A DNA stretch of 64,000 bases from Leptospira perolatii (lineage in GTDB: Bacteria > Spirochaetota > Leptospiria > Leptospirales > Leptospiraceae), in assembly GCF_002811875.1 (NCBI RefSeq), contig NZ_NPDZ01000008.1, positions 62,001 to 126,000 of the forward strand, given 5' to 3'. The translations under genes and the position numbers were made by a program. The notes beneath the pieces are model-generated. The model made no database searches. It was not told the origin of the DNA and worked only from the letters and a program-made list of their open reading frames with translations. Within the stretch, counting starts at the first letter, position 1; each line of letters starts with the position of its first letter. This document shows, piece after piece, positions 1 to 8,692 of this stretch.

Positions 1-2
1 AG

Positions 3-908
3 GAATGGGTCGGCGAGAGAATCGATCGATTCCTAAAATCAGCATTAGGTGATGAAATCTCCAGATCCTCCGTTCAAAAATGGATCGATGATCTATGTGT
101 CAGGACTGCCGAAGGTTTGGAAATAAATAAATCCTCCTACAAGGTGCAACTCGGGGAAGTTTTTCTCATTCAGATTCCACCCAAACCTCCTCTGAACCTG
201 GAACCGATTCGCATGGATTTAGAGGTCTTAAAGGAAAGCCCGGAGTATTTGATTATTCGAAAACCTCCCGGAATCGCTTCTCATAGTGGACCCGGAGATC
301 GATCGGTCTCTTTAGTGAACGGATTACTTTACAGGTTTAAAGAATTGTCCCAACTCGGAGGTGAGGCAAGACCCGGCATCGTACACAGATTAGATAAACC
401 AACTGAAGGATTGATGATTATCGCGAAGAACGATTTTGCGCACTCCAAGCTTGGTGAATTATTCCGAAGTAGAAATATTGTCAAAAAATATTTGGCCTGG
501 GTTCAGGGATCTTTGCCTGAGGGCGAAGGTGTGATCGATTTACCGATAGCGCGCCATCCCAATGAGAGATTGAAAATGACAATTTCGCCTAAGGGAAGAC
601 CTTCCAGAACACTTTATAAAATTCTAAAGACGGTAAGCTCAAAATCCGGTCGAAAATTTTCCTTAGTAGAAGCCACCTTAGAAACAGGAAGAACTCATCA
701 GATTCGTGTGCATTTTCAAAGCCAAAAAGCTCCTATCGTTGGCGATCTATTGTACTCCAAAAATGCGCAGTTGTTTATGTCTTTTGGCCTGATGTTACTC
801 TCCTACCATCTTTCCTTCCAAGATCCTTTTACGGGAGAAAATGTGTCTGTAACTCTTCCTCTTCCAGAAAGGTTCCAAAAATTCGAAACTGGGATCGATA
901 AATTCTAA
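3..908 (+). CDS. RluA-family pseudouridine synthase (5' end outside window)
   Basis: Converts specific uridines in structured RNA (rRNA or tRNA) to pseudouridine. The frame is open from the first bases of the window. Residues encoded before position 117 read GERIDRFL...[11 protein letters not shown], a typical S4 RNA-binding domain start, so the true start lies upstream and the TTG at 117 is internal. The catalytic motif [16 protein letters not shown] follows, with the expected catalytic Asp codon at 393-395. Further on are a [10 protein letters not shown] segment and the family C-terminus. Family membership is clear. Which subfamily (RluA, RluC or RluD) and which RNA position is modified cannot be told from sequence alone. 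It ends 110 bp before the next gene. Confidence 0.9.
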   Translation, partial: EWVGERIDRFLKSALGDEISRSSVQKWIDDLCVRTAEGLEINKSSYKVQLGEVFLIQIPPKPPLNLEPIRMDLEVLKESPEYLIIRKPPGIASHSGPGDRSVSLVNGLLYRFKELSQLGGEARPGIVHRLDKPTEGLMIIAKNDFAHSKLGELFRSRNIVKKYLAWVQGSLPEGEGVIDLPIARHPNERLKMTISPKGRPSRTLYKILKTVSSKSGRKFSLVEATLETGRTHQIRVHFQSQKAPIVGDLLYSKNAQLFMSFGLMLLSYHLSFQDPFTGENVSVTLPLPERFQKFETGIDKF

Positions 909-1018
909 GAAAGTAGCTTCCTTTTTTGAAAAATGATACTGGTAAATCGTCTTACTAATAGCTACGAAAACAAGTTTCGATTGTTGTATGAATTGTTTCG
1001 TGACTTTGCAGGTGAGTC

Positions 1019-1348
1019 TTGGATTCAGAAGAAGATAAAATCGAGCAAGTAAAGAAAGGCTTTTGGCCAAAAGTAAAGAAAGTGGCAGGCAAGGTTCCAT
1101 TTTTGCCGGACGCGATTGCGCTTTACTATGCTATGCTGGACTCAGGTACTCCATTAACCGCAAAATTGACGATAGCAGGCGCGCTTGCCTATTTTTTATC
1201 ACCATGGGATGTAATTCCGGATATTTTGATCGGCGCGGGTTACTTTGACGACGCTGCAGTCGTGGCAGCCGTACTAAAGACGGCTTCTACTTACGTGACT
1301 GAGGAACACCGCAAAAAAGCGCAGGAGTTCCTCGGATCTTCCCAATAG
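1019..1348 (+). CDS. DUF1232 (YkvA-type) small membrane protein
   Basis: A 109-residue protein with the DUF1232 signature: a hydrophobic stretch around residues 48-62 (AGALAYFLSPWDVIPD), then a second hydrophobic stretch with paired Asp residues (GYFDDAAVVAAVL). DUF1232 proteins are small, membrane-associated and functionally uncharacterised. The start is TTG at 1019. It is the only early start after an in-frame stop and is preceded by an AGGTGAG ribosome-binding site. The N-terminal 25 residues are Lys-rich. It lies between a pseudouridine synthase and an inositol phosphatase with no clear functional link to either. Confidence 0.75.
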   Translation: MDSEEDKIEQVKKGFWPKVKKVAGKVPFLPDAIALYYAMLDSGTPLTAKLTIAGALAYFLSPWDVIPDILIGAGYFDDAAVVAAVLKTASTYVTEEHRKKAQEFLGSSQ

Positions 1349-1426
1349 AATTCAAATCTAGAATATTTCTATATTTACTTCCTTTACGTAACTTAGCTGA
1401 GAATAGTTTGATGCAAGTAACGCTAT

Positions 1427-2245
1427 ATGAGTTATCAAAACGAACTTAAAATCCGGTACGAGCACTTTCTTAACTTCTCTCCGAAAATCATGGAATTCTT
1501 AGTAAAGACCCACGAAGAATCTGATTTAGAAATTTCTCATAAAGGCGAGATAGAATCGGATCTGGTTACAAAAGCGGACAAAGGTTCCGAAGAGTTGATT
1601 GTGCAAGAGATTCGCAGAGCCTTTCCGGCTGATCATATTTTAGGCGAAGAAGGTTCTGTATTCGAAGGAACTAGCCGGTTTCGATGGATCGTAGATCCCT
1701 TGGATGGAACCGTAAATTACTCTCACCGAATTCCTTTGTATTGCTGTTGCATCGGATTGGAAGATATCGAAAAGAAAACTGCAGTTATGGGAATTGTTCC
1801 TCTCCCAGCGTTCGGCAGCATTTATCACGCAATGTTAGGAGAAGGTGCCTACATAGATAAGAAGCGGATTTTTGTTTCGAAAACTTCAGATTTGAAAAGT
1901 TCACTCCTTTGCACCGGATTCCCTTATGATCGGGAGGAAAGGATTGATCGATTAGTTTCCAATTTGCGAAAGTTCTTGTTGAGAGCTAGAGGTGTGAGAC
2001 GGACCGGCTCAGCCGGAGTGGATATTTGTTGGGTGGCCGAGGGAAAGTTCGATGGGTTCTGGGAAGAGAATTTAAAACCTTGGGACATGACAGCAGCCGC
2101 AGCGATTCTTCAGGAAGCCGGAGGAAAATTAACCACATACGCAGGAAATTTTTTCCATCCATATGTGACGACTTTGATCGCTTCGAACGGCCAGATTCAC
2201 ACAAAGATGATTGATGTATTAGAAGAATTCATTCAGATTTCTTAA
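1427..2245 (+). CDS. inositol monophosphatase family protein (SuhB-like)
   Basis: A 272-residue cytosolic Mg-dependent sugar or inositol phosphatase. Metal-binding motifs are visible in order: DLVTKADKGSE, LGEEGS (catalytic Glu), WIVDPLDGTVNY (the WxxDPxDGTxN signature) and WDMTAAAAILQEAGG (WDxAAG-like). Length and motif spacing match the family. Substrate could be inositol-1-phosphate, a nucleotide sugar precursor or 3'-phosphoadenosine phosphate, and sequence alone does not settle this. The stop codon is only 10 bp from the stop of the convergent glycosyltransferase. Confidence 0.88.
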   Translation: MSYQNELKIRYEHFLNFSPKIMEFLVKTHEESDLEISHKGEIESDLVTKADKGSEELIVQEIRRAFPADHILGEEGSVFEGTSRFRWIVDPLDGTVNYSHRIPLYCCCIGLEDIEKKTAVMGIVPLPAFGSIYHAMLGEGAYIDKKRIFVSKTSDLKSSLLCTGFPYDREERIDRLVSNLRKFLLRARGVRRTGSAGVDICWVAEGKFDGFWEENLKPWDMTAAAAILQEAGGKLTTYAGNFFHPYVTTLIASNGQIHTKMIDVLEEFIQIS

Positions 2246-2255
2246 TATTTTCAGA

Positions 2256-3560
2256 TTATTCCGAGTATTTTCTTCGGATGCACCTCTCCAAAATGTTTGT
2301 AAGCTTTTTCTCGACGGTCAATGAGTTGAAATTTGCTTCTACATATTTTCGCCCATTCGAGCCCATTTCGAATCTTTCATACGGGTGTGTCGCTAAATAC
2401 TCAGCGACCGCGCTGAAACTCTCTTGGTCACTATAGTAAAGGCCGCCGTTGCTCCTTAAGCAGTGACCCTTTAAAACGTCCGATCTACCGTTTACCAAAA
2501 CGGGCACTTCGCGTATCCATGCTTCCATTAAAATGATGGAGAAACTTTCCATAGGAGAAGGATTAATCAAAACATCTGCATTTAGGATTTGTCTGATTTT
2601 TTCGCTTTCTTCCAGAAAGCCGATCGGCTTGACTCCCTTATATTTTCCCAAGCGTTGCAAGAGCTTTTCATCACCTTTGCCTGCGATCAAAAGTTGATCG
2701 TTTCTTGCTGATTTTTTCTGCCAGTTAGCAAAGAATTCTGCAAGTTGCATAACACCCTTGCCTTCGTCGATTCTTCCTACATATAGAAAGCGTAATGTAG
2801 AATCAATCTGTTTGTTAACTTTCGAAATGCCGATGTCCGAAGACAAATGCATGCCGATTACAGCTTCCAGACTCGGGGTAAATCCGAAAATCTTTTCGAA
2901 CAATTCCCTTTCTTCCGGTGTATTAAAGCAATAGGCTGAATCATCCTTAAAGATCTTTTTATAAATGCTCAATTTTGCTGGAGGTTCGTCGTGAAGGGTT
3001 GGTATCACCACTGATTTTCTTGATACCAAAGGAAGTCCGTACACCATCGGAAAATAAAGATAAGAAACGAAGATAAAAAGATCATAATCCCGTTCGTTGG
3101 TTTCTATATAGCTGATAAGATCCGGACAGTACGGCCCTTGCATTTCTATCCATTTGCCCTCCTGTTCTTCCGATTTGATTATCTGTCCGGATTTGCCGAA
3201 TAATGAGCGAGGCCCTTCTTGCCGAAAGAGTTTCTCGGAAAATTTATTGAATTCTTTTATGTTTCGTTCTTTCTCAACGGAAAATCGAAGAACACGGATT
3301 TTATCTTCCTCGGACATCTGCATCCACTCCGAAGAAATTCTCTTCTCAGTATCTGGACCCAATTGTACCAGCGATAATTCTTTGACCGGAATCTGGTTTT
3401 TCCATGTGAGATAGTCTAAGGATCTCGTAGATAGTACAGTGACTTCGTAATGCTTAGAGAGTAACAACGAGTACAGATAAATTAACCTTTCTGATCCACC
3501 CGAAACTCGGTCGGAAAAGATCGGAGTTACGATGGCAAGTCTTCTACGTGAGTTCAGCAA
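2256..3560 (-). CDS. glycosyltransferase family 4 (third of three)
   Basis: A 434-residue retaining GT-B enzyme, predicted to transfer a sugar from a nucleotide donor to a growing glycan at the cytoplasmic face. The C-terminal Rossmann half contains FLYVGRIDEGKG, the family's start-of-domain motif, and the E-x7-E motif ESFSIILME that holds the donor. The N-terminus (RRRLAIVTPIFSDRVSGGSERL) has the usual Gly-rich acceptor loop. It overlaps the upstream glycosyltransferase by 17 bp and is the last gene of a four-gene minus-strand operon. It is longer than its two neighbours because of an insert at about residues 110-160. Donor and acceptor are unknown. Confidence 0.88.
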   Translation of the reverse strand: MLNSRRRLAIVTPIFSDRVSGGSERLIYLYSLLLSKHYEVTVLSTRSLDYLTWKNQIPVKELSLVQLGPDTEKRISSEWMQMSEEDKIRVLRFSVEKERNIKEFNKFSEKLFRQEGPRSLFGKSGQIIKSEEQEGKWIEMQGPYCPDLISYIETNERDYDLFIFVSYLYFPMVYGLPLVSRKSVVIPTLHDEPPAKLSIYKKIFKDDSAYCFNTPEERELFEKIFGFTPSLEAVIGMHLSSDIGISKVNKQIDSTLRFLYVGRIDEGKGVMQLAEFFANWQKKSARNDQLLIAGKGDEKLLQRLGKYKGVKPIGFLEESEKIRQILNADVLINPSPMESFSIILMEAWIREVPVLVNGRSDVLKGHCLRSNGGLYYSDQESFSAVAEYLATHPYERFEMGSNGRKYVEANFNSLTVEKKLTNILERCIRRKYSE

Positions 3561-4611
3561 GAATTGGCCTCAAGATCGTTTCTGGTTGAATACTTGAAAA
3601 ATTTTGAATGCGTTCTCCTTGGGACAGAAGAATCTTCTTTTTTAAATTCTGATCTGTTGCAATTTGGTTCGCAAGCTCAACGAGCACTTGCATTTTCTTT
3701 TCTTTGAAAAGTATCCCGGCGCCAGAAAGAGTTTCTCTGACCGCTCCAGCATCGTAGGCCATGACAGGAACTCCGTGTACCATTGCTTCTAATAATGGAA
3801 CGCAAAAGCCTTCGTGTTCGCTCATCGACAAAAAAAGATCGCTATTTTTGTACATCTCCTGTAGTTTTTCCTCGGGTAAAAAATCAGTAATGATTACATT
3901 TTTACGTAAATTATAAAAATCTAACATTCTCTCGAGTTCTTCTCTGTACAGGTAAAGTTCTTTTGAGCTAAATCCGACGATAAATAACTGAAAGTTTGGC
4001 CCGAAAGTTTTGAGATAGTAATAGGCAAATCGGATCAAATCATCCTGTTTTTTATTCGGAGTAATTCTACCTACGAATAAAAAACAAGGCCCGGATTTAG
4101 GTTCTTTTTTCTCAACCTTCGTATCGTTGTCTTTTAAGGTCGGGATTTGATAGGTAATCGGAAGAATTCCTACGTTTTCGTATCCGATGCTTTTTAGCTC
4201 GCTTCGATTGTATTCCGAAACCGCAAATACATAGTCGAATGAGTCTCTAAGTGTTTCTAATTCTTCGCGGCCTCTTCTGAGCAGATATGTTAGTTTTAAA
4301 TCATATCGATCGAAAAATCTGTAAGGAGTTACATTGTGATATACGAGTATTTTATAATTTTTGCATTTGGTTACGGTTTCGAGTACTCCGGAATGAATAG
4401 AATGATGATAAAAAACTATATCCCTACTTTTTGAGTGAAACGATTTGTATTTCTTTACGAGTGTTCCTGTTCCAGGCCCTGTGTTTTCCGCATAAATTTC
4501 AGAAGCGTAACCTAAATTTCGAAAAACAGATTTGAGAGCGAGCATCTCGTTCGAAATTGCATCTCCCAAATTGAACCCCGCAGAAAATTGGTGTATGGTA
4601 GGTTTTGACAT
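3544..4611 (-). CDS. glycosyltransferase family 4 (second of three)
   Basis: A 355-residue GT-B enzyme. Visible motifs are LFVGRITPNKKQDDLIRF in the donor-binding half and the E-x7-E motif EGFCVPLLE preceded by SMSEHEG. Together with the next upstream gene it resembles the tandem GT4 enzymes that assemble mannan or D-rhamnan O-polysaccharides (inference from motif style and from the nearby Rmd-like reductase). The start ATG lies 1 bp after the upstream gene's stop, and the 3' end overlaps the downstream gene by 17 bp, so translation is probably coupled. Confidence 0.88.
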   Translation of the reverse strand: MSKPTIHQFSAGFNLGDAISNEMLALKSVFRNLGYASEIYAENTGPGTGTLVKKYKSFHSKSRDIVFYHHSIHSGVLETVTKCKNYKILVYHNVTPYRFFDRYDLKLTYLLRRGREELETLRDSFDYVFAVSEYNRSELKSIGYENVGILPITYQIPTLKDNDTKVEKKEPKSGPCFLFVGRITPNKKQDDLIRFAYYYLKTFGPNFQLFIVGFSSKELYLYREELERMLDFYNLRKNVIITDFLPEEKLQEMYKNSDLFLSMSEHEGFCVPLLEAMVHGVPVMAYDAGAVRETLSGAGILFKEKKMQVLVELANQIATDQNLKKKILLSQGERIQNFSSIQPETILRPILAELT

Positions 4612-4612
4612 T

Positions 4613-5719
4613 TCAGTTCTGCAAAATTCCAGGTTCGTTTTTCATTAAAATTTGCTTAAAAAATCTACCGAAAGGAATGGTATTGTATTCATCCACCGCA
4701 TGTTTTCTTTTTGAGCTCTGATGTTCTCCCGGAAGAGGTTTTCCCGAGCCTTCTGTTTCCAGGATGATATGGATCCATTCTGCGAGCTTTTGAATCGATT
4801 GAATATCCTTCCTTTGAAACAGAAATCCTGCACCTTTCAGAGTTTCGGCGACTGCAGTGCAAGAATAAGCAAAAACAGGGATGTCTCTAGCTAATGCTTC
4901 GACTAATGGGATTCCGAATCCTTCGTGTTCGCTCATGCTAACATATGCGTCCATTTCTTCCCAGAATCTTTCTATCTCTTTTTCCGTCGGACCAATTCGA
5001 AACTGAAGACTTTCACCTAGTCCAAGATCCCATGCCATTCGCTTTAACACAGAAAAGTAATTTTCAAATATTCCTGGAATTGTTCCACAAATTAAGGCTC
5101 TATATTTGATATTGATCCTCTTTAAAAAATACAAAAGCAATAGTAGATCTTCAATTTTTTTATTCGGGGAAATTCTTCCGACATATCCTATAGTAAATCG
5201 ATTTTTCTTTTTGCCTCGATTTTCGGACCAAGTATATTTTTTTACGATCGGAAGAACTCTATAATTCGTAATATTCAAATCTTCTAAATTGGATGCCGAA
5301 TATTTCGAACTAGATATGAAAGTCTCTACGTATCTACGTAGTTTGTGCAATTCTAATACGGACAACTTGGAAGAAAACTCGAACGAACGATATACATCTT
5401 CGCTTACAAAGGGTCTAAAAAAACGCGCAGGGGTTACGTTTTGGAAACGAACAAACTTTCTGCCAGGCAAATCTATAAAAGTATCTAAAGGATATCCTGC
5501 TCCTCCGTACTGTAGTATGTGAACGGAGTTGGAGGAAAAACCTTCTTCCCAACCGGGCTGTCCTATGGTTCTAATTTCCCCCGGTTCCGAGCTGAAGTTT
5601 TTTAGAGTTACTACTTCCGAATCTACATTGATGGAAGTTAGTACATCTCGAATTCCTTTGATATCATTTCCGATTCCGTCCAAGTCTCGGAATTCAGTAA
5701 TATGTTGGAATACTTTCAT
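4613..5719 (-). CDS. glycosyltransferase family 4 (first of three)
   Basis: A 368-residue GT-B enzyme with GYVGRISPNKKIEDLLLL and the E-x7-E motif EGFGIPLVE after SMSEHEG. The N-terminus includes a GIGNDIKGIRDVL segment typical of polysaccharide-assembly GT4 enzymes. Its ATG overlaps the stop of the upstream methyltransferase-like gene by 4 bp (ATGA, 5716-5719), which indicates translational coupling. It is more closely similar in motif style to the 355-residue neighbour than to the 434-residue one, suggesting an old tandem duplication. Sugar specificity is unknown. Confidence 0.88.
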   Translation of the reverse strand: MKVFQHITEFRDLDGIGNDIKGIRDVLTSINVDSEVVTLKNFSSEPGEIRTIGQPGWEEGFSSNSVHILQYGGAGYPLDTFIDLPGRKFVRFQNVTPARFFRPFVSEDVYRSFEFSSKLSVLELHKLRRYVETFISSSKYSASNLEDLNITNYRVLPIVKKYTWSENRGKKKNRFTIGYVGRISPNKKIEDLLLLLYFLKRINIKYRALICGTIPGIFENYFSVLKRMAWDLGLGESLQFRIGPTEKEIERFWEEMDAYVSMSEHEGFGIPLVEALARDIPVFAYSCTAVAETLKGAGFLFQRKDIQSIQKLAEWIHIILETEGSGKPLPGEHQSSKRKHAVDEYNTIPFGRFFKQILMKNEPGILQN

Positions 5720-6720
5720 TTTCGGAAGCTAAGTACGGAAAAACCATCTCCAGCTTTCGCTTCTATAATATTCTTAAAACCTAATCTTCGGAGAAATTCC
5801 TTTAAGGAAGATTCAGTCACTTGAGAAAGCAAAACTGGCTGAAATGGAGACGCATATCGATTCGAATAATTCGAATATCTAAAGAAGAACTCGGTGCCGG
5901 TTTGCGTTTTTTGAGCCAGAGTTCTGAATAATTTTTCGAGAATCCAGTTCGGTAATAGACATAGATTTGAAGGAACAACTATCTTCGATGGAAGGGGAGG
6001 TTGCGGCACCAATTCTTCGAAAGTCGATAGTTCTACCGAATGAGTGATTTGATCCTGGATAAACTTAAACTGATTCGGGTTCCAAGTCACACAACGAAAT
6101 TCGATTTGGGACCTGAGCAAATGTTTCAAGAATTTTCCCCATTCAGGATGCAAAACCAAGATTGAATCACTTGGAGCAAGTCTGGACAGAATCATTCCTT
6201 CACTTTCTTCCAGAGAATCTTCTTCATAAAGAAATTCCGTGGACCATAAAAAGTCGGGCTTGATATCTCTTCGCAGAGAATAATTTAGCTCCACGAATTC
6301 ATTATAAAATCTCTCGAATTTTCGTTTTAGTTTTTCGTGATCTCCACGAAGCAAAATTAGTTCATTAAGAACACTGTAGAATGCGCGTGTCCTGTTTTCC
6401 GAAAGTTTCTTATCTAAGAAAGAGTAGAATTCAACTAAGCTCACAAAGAGCCATCGAATGGGTCCCCGTACGAATCTAAACTTAGGGTTGGTAAACTTCG
6501 GAGGAGCAATTCCTTTTTCGAAAAGGTGGGCGGTTTCGGCGGCGTCGAACTCTCGATATCCTTCCGGAGATTCTGGAGAAAACTTCCACCTGGCTAATTT
6601 CTCCAGCTCTTCTTTAGAGACCGGTCGCCTAGAAAGACGCGACTCGATCTCTTCCATAAGTTCACGTACATTTACGGAAGTGTCTCGAATTTCAATGATA
6701 TCGGCTGATCTTTCTTCCAT
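5716..6720 (-). CDS. degenerate SAM-methyltransferase-like protein of glycan operon
   Basis: A 334-residue protein if started at ATG 6720. A TTG at 6768 would add 16 residues but sits inside an inverted repeat, so I prefer the ATG. The N-terminal third (VRELMEEIESRLSRR, then a helical region ending RAFYSVLNELILLRG) resembles the N-terminal part of methyltransferases found in O-polysaccharide clusters. The C-terminal part has a Rossmann-like strand-helix pattern, but where motif I (GxGxG) should be it reads ILVLHPEWGKFL, so SAM binding is doubtful. First gene of the minus-strand glycosyltransferase operon. A scaffold or chain-length role is possible, but this is a guess. Confidence 0.6.
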   Translation of the reverse strand: MEERSADIIEIRDTSVNVRELMEEIESRLSRRPVSKEELEKLARWKFSPESPEGYREFDAAETAHLFEKGIAPPKFTNPKFRFVRGPIRWLFVSLVEFYSFLDKKLSENRTRAFYSVLNELILLRGDHEKLKRKFERFYNEFVELNYSLRRDIKPDFLWSTEFLYEEDSLEESEGMILSRLAPSDSILVLHPEWGKFLKHLLRSQIEFRCVTWNPNQFKFIQDQITHSVELSTFEELVPQPPLPSKIVVPSNLCLLPNWILEKLFRTLAQKTQTGTEFFFRYSNYSNRYASPFQPVLLSQVTESSLKEFLRRLGFKNIIEAKAGDGFSVLSFRK

Positions 6721-6754
6721 GGCCGTGGGACTTTTATTCGATTGTTTTTTCCTT

Positions 6755-6807
6755 ATTGAACAAAACAATCGTATTTTTACTTCATTTTTATAGATTGATT
6801 GTTCAAT
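6755..6807. promoter_or_regulatory. interrupted inverted repeat in divergent promoter region
   Basis: ATTGAACAA at 6755-6763 is the exact reverse complement of TTGTTCAAT at 6799-6807. A further CAATC / GATTG match inside each arm brings the arms to about 15 bases with a small internal offset. The repeat lies between the divergent methyltransferase-like gene and the Rmd-like gene and runs into the latter's ATG (6806). A dimeric regulator site, or an mRNA hairpin on either transcript, would fit. Function is inferred only from position and symmetry. Confidence 0.45.
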
Positions 6808-7762
6808 GAGATGCCTAGTAACCGGAGCGGAAGGATTCGTAGGGACCTATTTGGTTCGGGAACTCCTTCCTTGGATTGGTCCCAACATTCTCGGTTTGGG
6901 GGTGAGAGAGGGAAATCGAAACCTACCGATTCAATTTAAAAGCTGTGACCTCAGAGATCACGAGACTCTGGTAAAGATATTAAACGAATTTCATCCGGAT
7001 ATAATTTATCATTTAGCTGGCCAGGCTTTCGTGCCCAAAGCGATCGAAGATCCTACAGAAACTCTGGATATCAATGTCAAAGGAACTCTAAATTTGTTGG
7101 AACTCCTAAGGCGCTCCGGAAGGAAAGTCAGATTTATCTACGTTTCTTCCGCAGATGTTTACGGAAATATCCCGAGCAAAGATCTTCCGGTAAAGGAAGA
7201 GTATTTCCCCCAACCGTTAAATCCTTATTCTGCTTCAAAGGTTGCCGCAGAAACATATTGCTTACAGTACTACCGAGCCAATTCAAATATGGAAGTAATT
7301 CTGGCGAGACCTTTCAACCATATCGGGATTGGACAAAATTCCAAATTTGTAGTACCTAACTTTTGCAAACAGGTTCTAGAAATAGTGAATTCGGAAAATT
7401 CCAAATCTTCGGAGTCGAGAGATATATTGGTAGGGGATTTGAATCCTACGAGGGACTTCCTTCACGTGCAGGATGTAGTCAGCGCGTACGCTCTGTTGGG
7501 TAAAAGCGGAAGGCCCGGTGAAACTTACAATATCTGTTCAAACATCGAAACCAAGATATCTGATATCTTGAGTTGGATTATAGAATTTGCGGGAATCAAT
7601 ATCGTGGCAAAGCCGGATCCTGAAAGAATTCGATCTGCAGAAACGAACCGATCCGTCGGAGACAATTCCAAGCTTAGAGGTTTGGGCTGGAAGCAAACAG
7701 TAGAAGTAAAAGAAGCAGTCCGGGAAATCTTCCTTCACTTAAAGGAAAACGGCGAGGATTAA
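6806..7762 (+). CDS. NAD(P)-dependent sugar epimerase/reductase, Rmd-like
   Basis: A 318-residue extended short-chain dehydrogenase. The nucleotide-binding loop TGAEGFVGTYL is at the very N-terminus, which fixes the start although no clear ribosome-binding site is seen. The catalytic Tyr-Lys pair is in NPYSASKVAAE, and Ser is in YVSSADVYG. The segments ARPFNHIGIGQ and TRDFLHVQDVVSAY are characteristic of GDP-4-dehydro-6-deoxy-D-mannose reductase (Rmd), which makes GDP-D-rhamnose. A related GDP- or UDP-sugar epimerase cannot be excluded. No partner dehydratase (Gmd) is in the window. Divergent from the glycosyltransferase operon, so probably a donor supplier for it. Confidence 0.8.
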   Translation: MRCLVTGAEGFVGTYLVRELLPWIGPNILGLGVREGNRNLPIQFKSCDLRDHETLVKILNEFHPDIIYHLAGQAFVPKAIEDPTETLDINVKGTLNLLELLRRSGRKVRFIYVSSADVYGNIPSKDLPVKEEYFPQPLNPYSASKVAAETYCLQYYRANSNMEVILARPFNHIGIGQNSKFVVPNFCKQVLEIVNSENSKSSESRDILVGDLNPTRDFLHVQDVVSAYALLGKSGRPGETYNICSNIETKISDILSWIIEFAGINIVAKPDPERIRSAETNRSVGDNSKLRGLGWKQTVEVKEAVREIFLHLKENGED

Positions 7763-7771
7763 GTTCACTAA

Positions 7772-7799
7772 AAGTGTATTTCATTTTTATAATACACTT
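7772..7799. terminator. bidirectional terminator-like hairpin
   Basis: AAGTGTATT (7772-7780) and AATACACTT (7791-7799) form a 9-bp stem with a 10-base AT-rich loop between two convergent genes. The stop codon of the minus-strand SanA-like gene (7787-7789) lies in the loop. T-rich sequence on both sides supports termination in both directions, although the stem is AT-rich and weak. Confidence 0.55.
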
Positions 7800-8482
7800 C
7801 CCTTCCAAGTTTTGATCCCGCTGCCTTCGATCGGATAAGGAGTTCCCAAAAATTTAGGCCCAGTGTTCGCAAGATTCATATCGATCCAAGCCAGAGTCCT
7901 TGCAAAGAATTCGCGGAATCGATGAAAGGGGCCGCTGATCGAAGTTCTCCGATCCGATTCGAAAGATTGAAACTCCAAGCCCACCTTCTTGGCGATAAAA
8001 GCTGCTCTAGGTTGATGCACCCTTTGCGTAACAAAAATTGCATCCTTTACCTTAAAAATTTCTTTTGCTCTAACTAACGTGTCAAGAGTCCTAAAGCCTG
8101 CGTGGTCCACAAAGACGTCGCGCTCATCCACATCTCTTTTCAAAACGTATAGCAACATCGGCTTAACTTCGTTATAGTAACTCGAGCCATTATCTCCGGA
8201 TAACAAAATCTTTTTTACCTTTCCTTGCAGGTATAGTTCGATCGCGCAGTCAAGTCTGTCTTTTAAAATGGGGGAAGGCTCGCTTTTGTATACGGATGCC
8301 CCAGGGACGATCGCTACTGTAGAAGGTTTTAAGGACCTATAGTTTCCGGCGTGGTGAGTCCTGAGATCATAGTCTCTTTCAATAGATAAATCGATCGAGG
8401 CCGGAATCCCGAGAGCTAAGCTAAAAAAAATGAGAACTGCAAGTCGTCCTTTGGGAATTTGCAAAATTTCCACTCGATTCAA
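7787..8482 (-). CDS. SanA/YdcF-like DUF218 membrane protein
   Basis: A 231-residue protein with an N-terminal hydrophobic anchor (residues 14-28) followed by a DUF218 domain. Diagnostic segments are TVAIVPGASVY, the Arg/Asp-containing ILKDRLDCAIELY, KKILLSGDNG and IFVTQRVHQPRAAFIAKKVG. E. coli SanA is an inner-membrane protein affecting envelope permeability to vancomycin at high temperature, and the biochemical activity of DUF218 proteins is not settled. Monocistronic, converging on the Rmd-like gene through a shared hairpin. Confidence 0.85.
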   Translation of the reverse strand: MNRVEILQIPKGRLAVLIFFSLALGIPASIDLSIERDYDLRTHHAGNYRSLKPSTVAIVPGASVYKSEPSPILKDRLDCAIELYLQGKVKKILLSGDNGSSYYNEVKPMLLYVLKRDVDERDVFVDHAGFRTLDTLVRAKEIFKVKDAIFVTQRVHQPRAAFIAKKVGLEFQSFESDRRTSISGPFHRFREFFARTLAWIDMNLANTGPKFLGTPYPIEGSGIKTWKGSVL

Positions 8483-8692
8483 TGATCCTATTTGTTTCTA
8501 ACTATGAAACTATAGAGAATCGTAAACAGAGAGAGGCTCGTGGAAAAGGAATTTTTGGACAACGAGTGGAATTCGTCCCAAAACACGGGTTCGACTAAAT
8601 CGAAAATCGTCGAAAAAAGGGGAAATCCTACAAAATTCGGGTCGATCTGAGGAAACATGGGAGGCAAATTTGGGTCTTAGGAACAAACCACA

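Noticed and set aside
117..119. TTG as start of the first gene
   Set aside because: The upstream codons, open to the window edge, encode a typical S4 RNA-binding domain, so the gene continues leftwards.
8651..8676. ECF-like promoter (GGAAAC, 17 bases, GTC) before the Spy-like gene
   Set aside because: The implied transcription start would fall after the only ribosome-binding-like AGGA (8679-8682). Kept as a possibility, not called.
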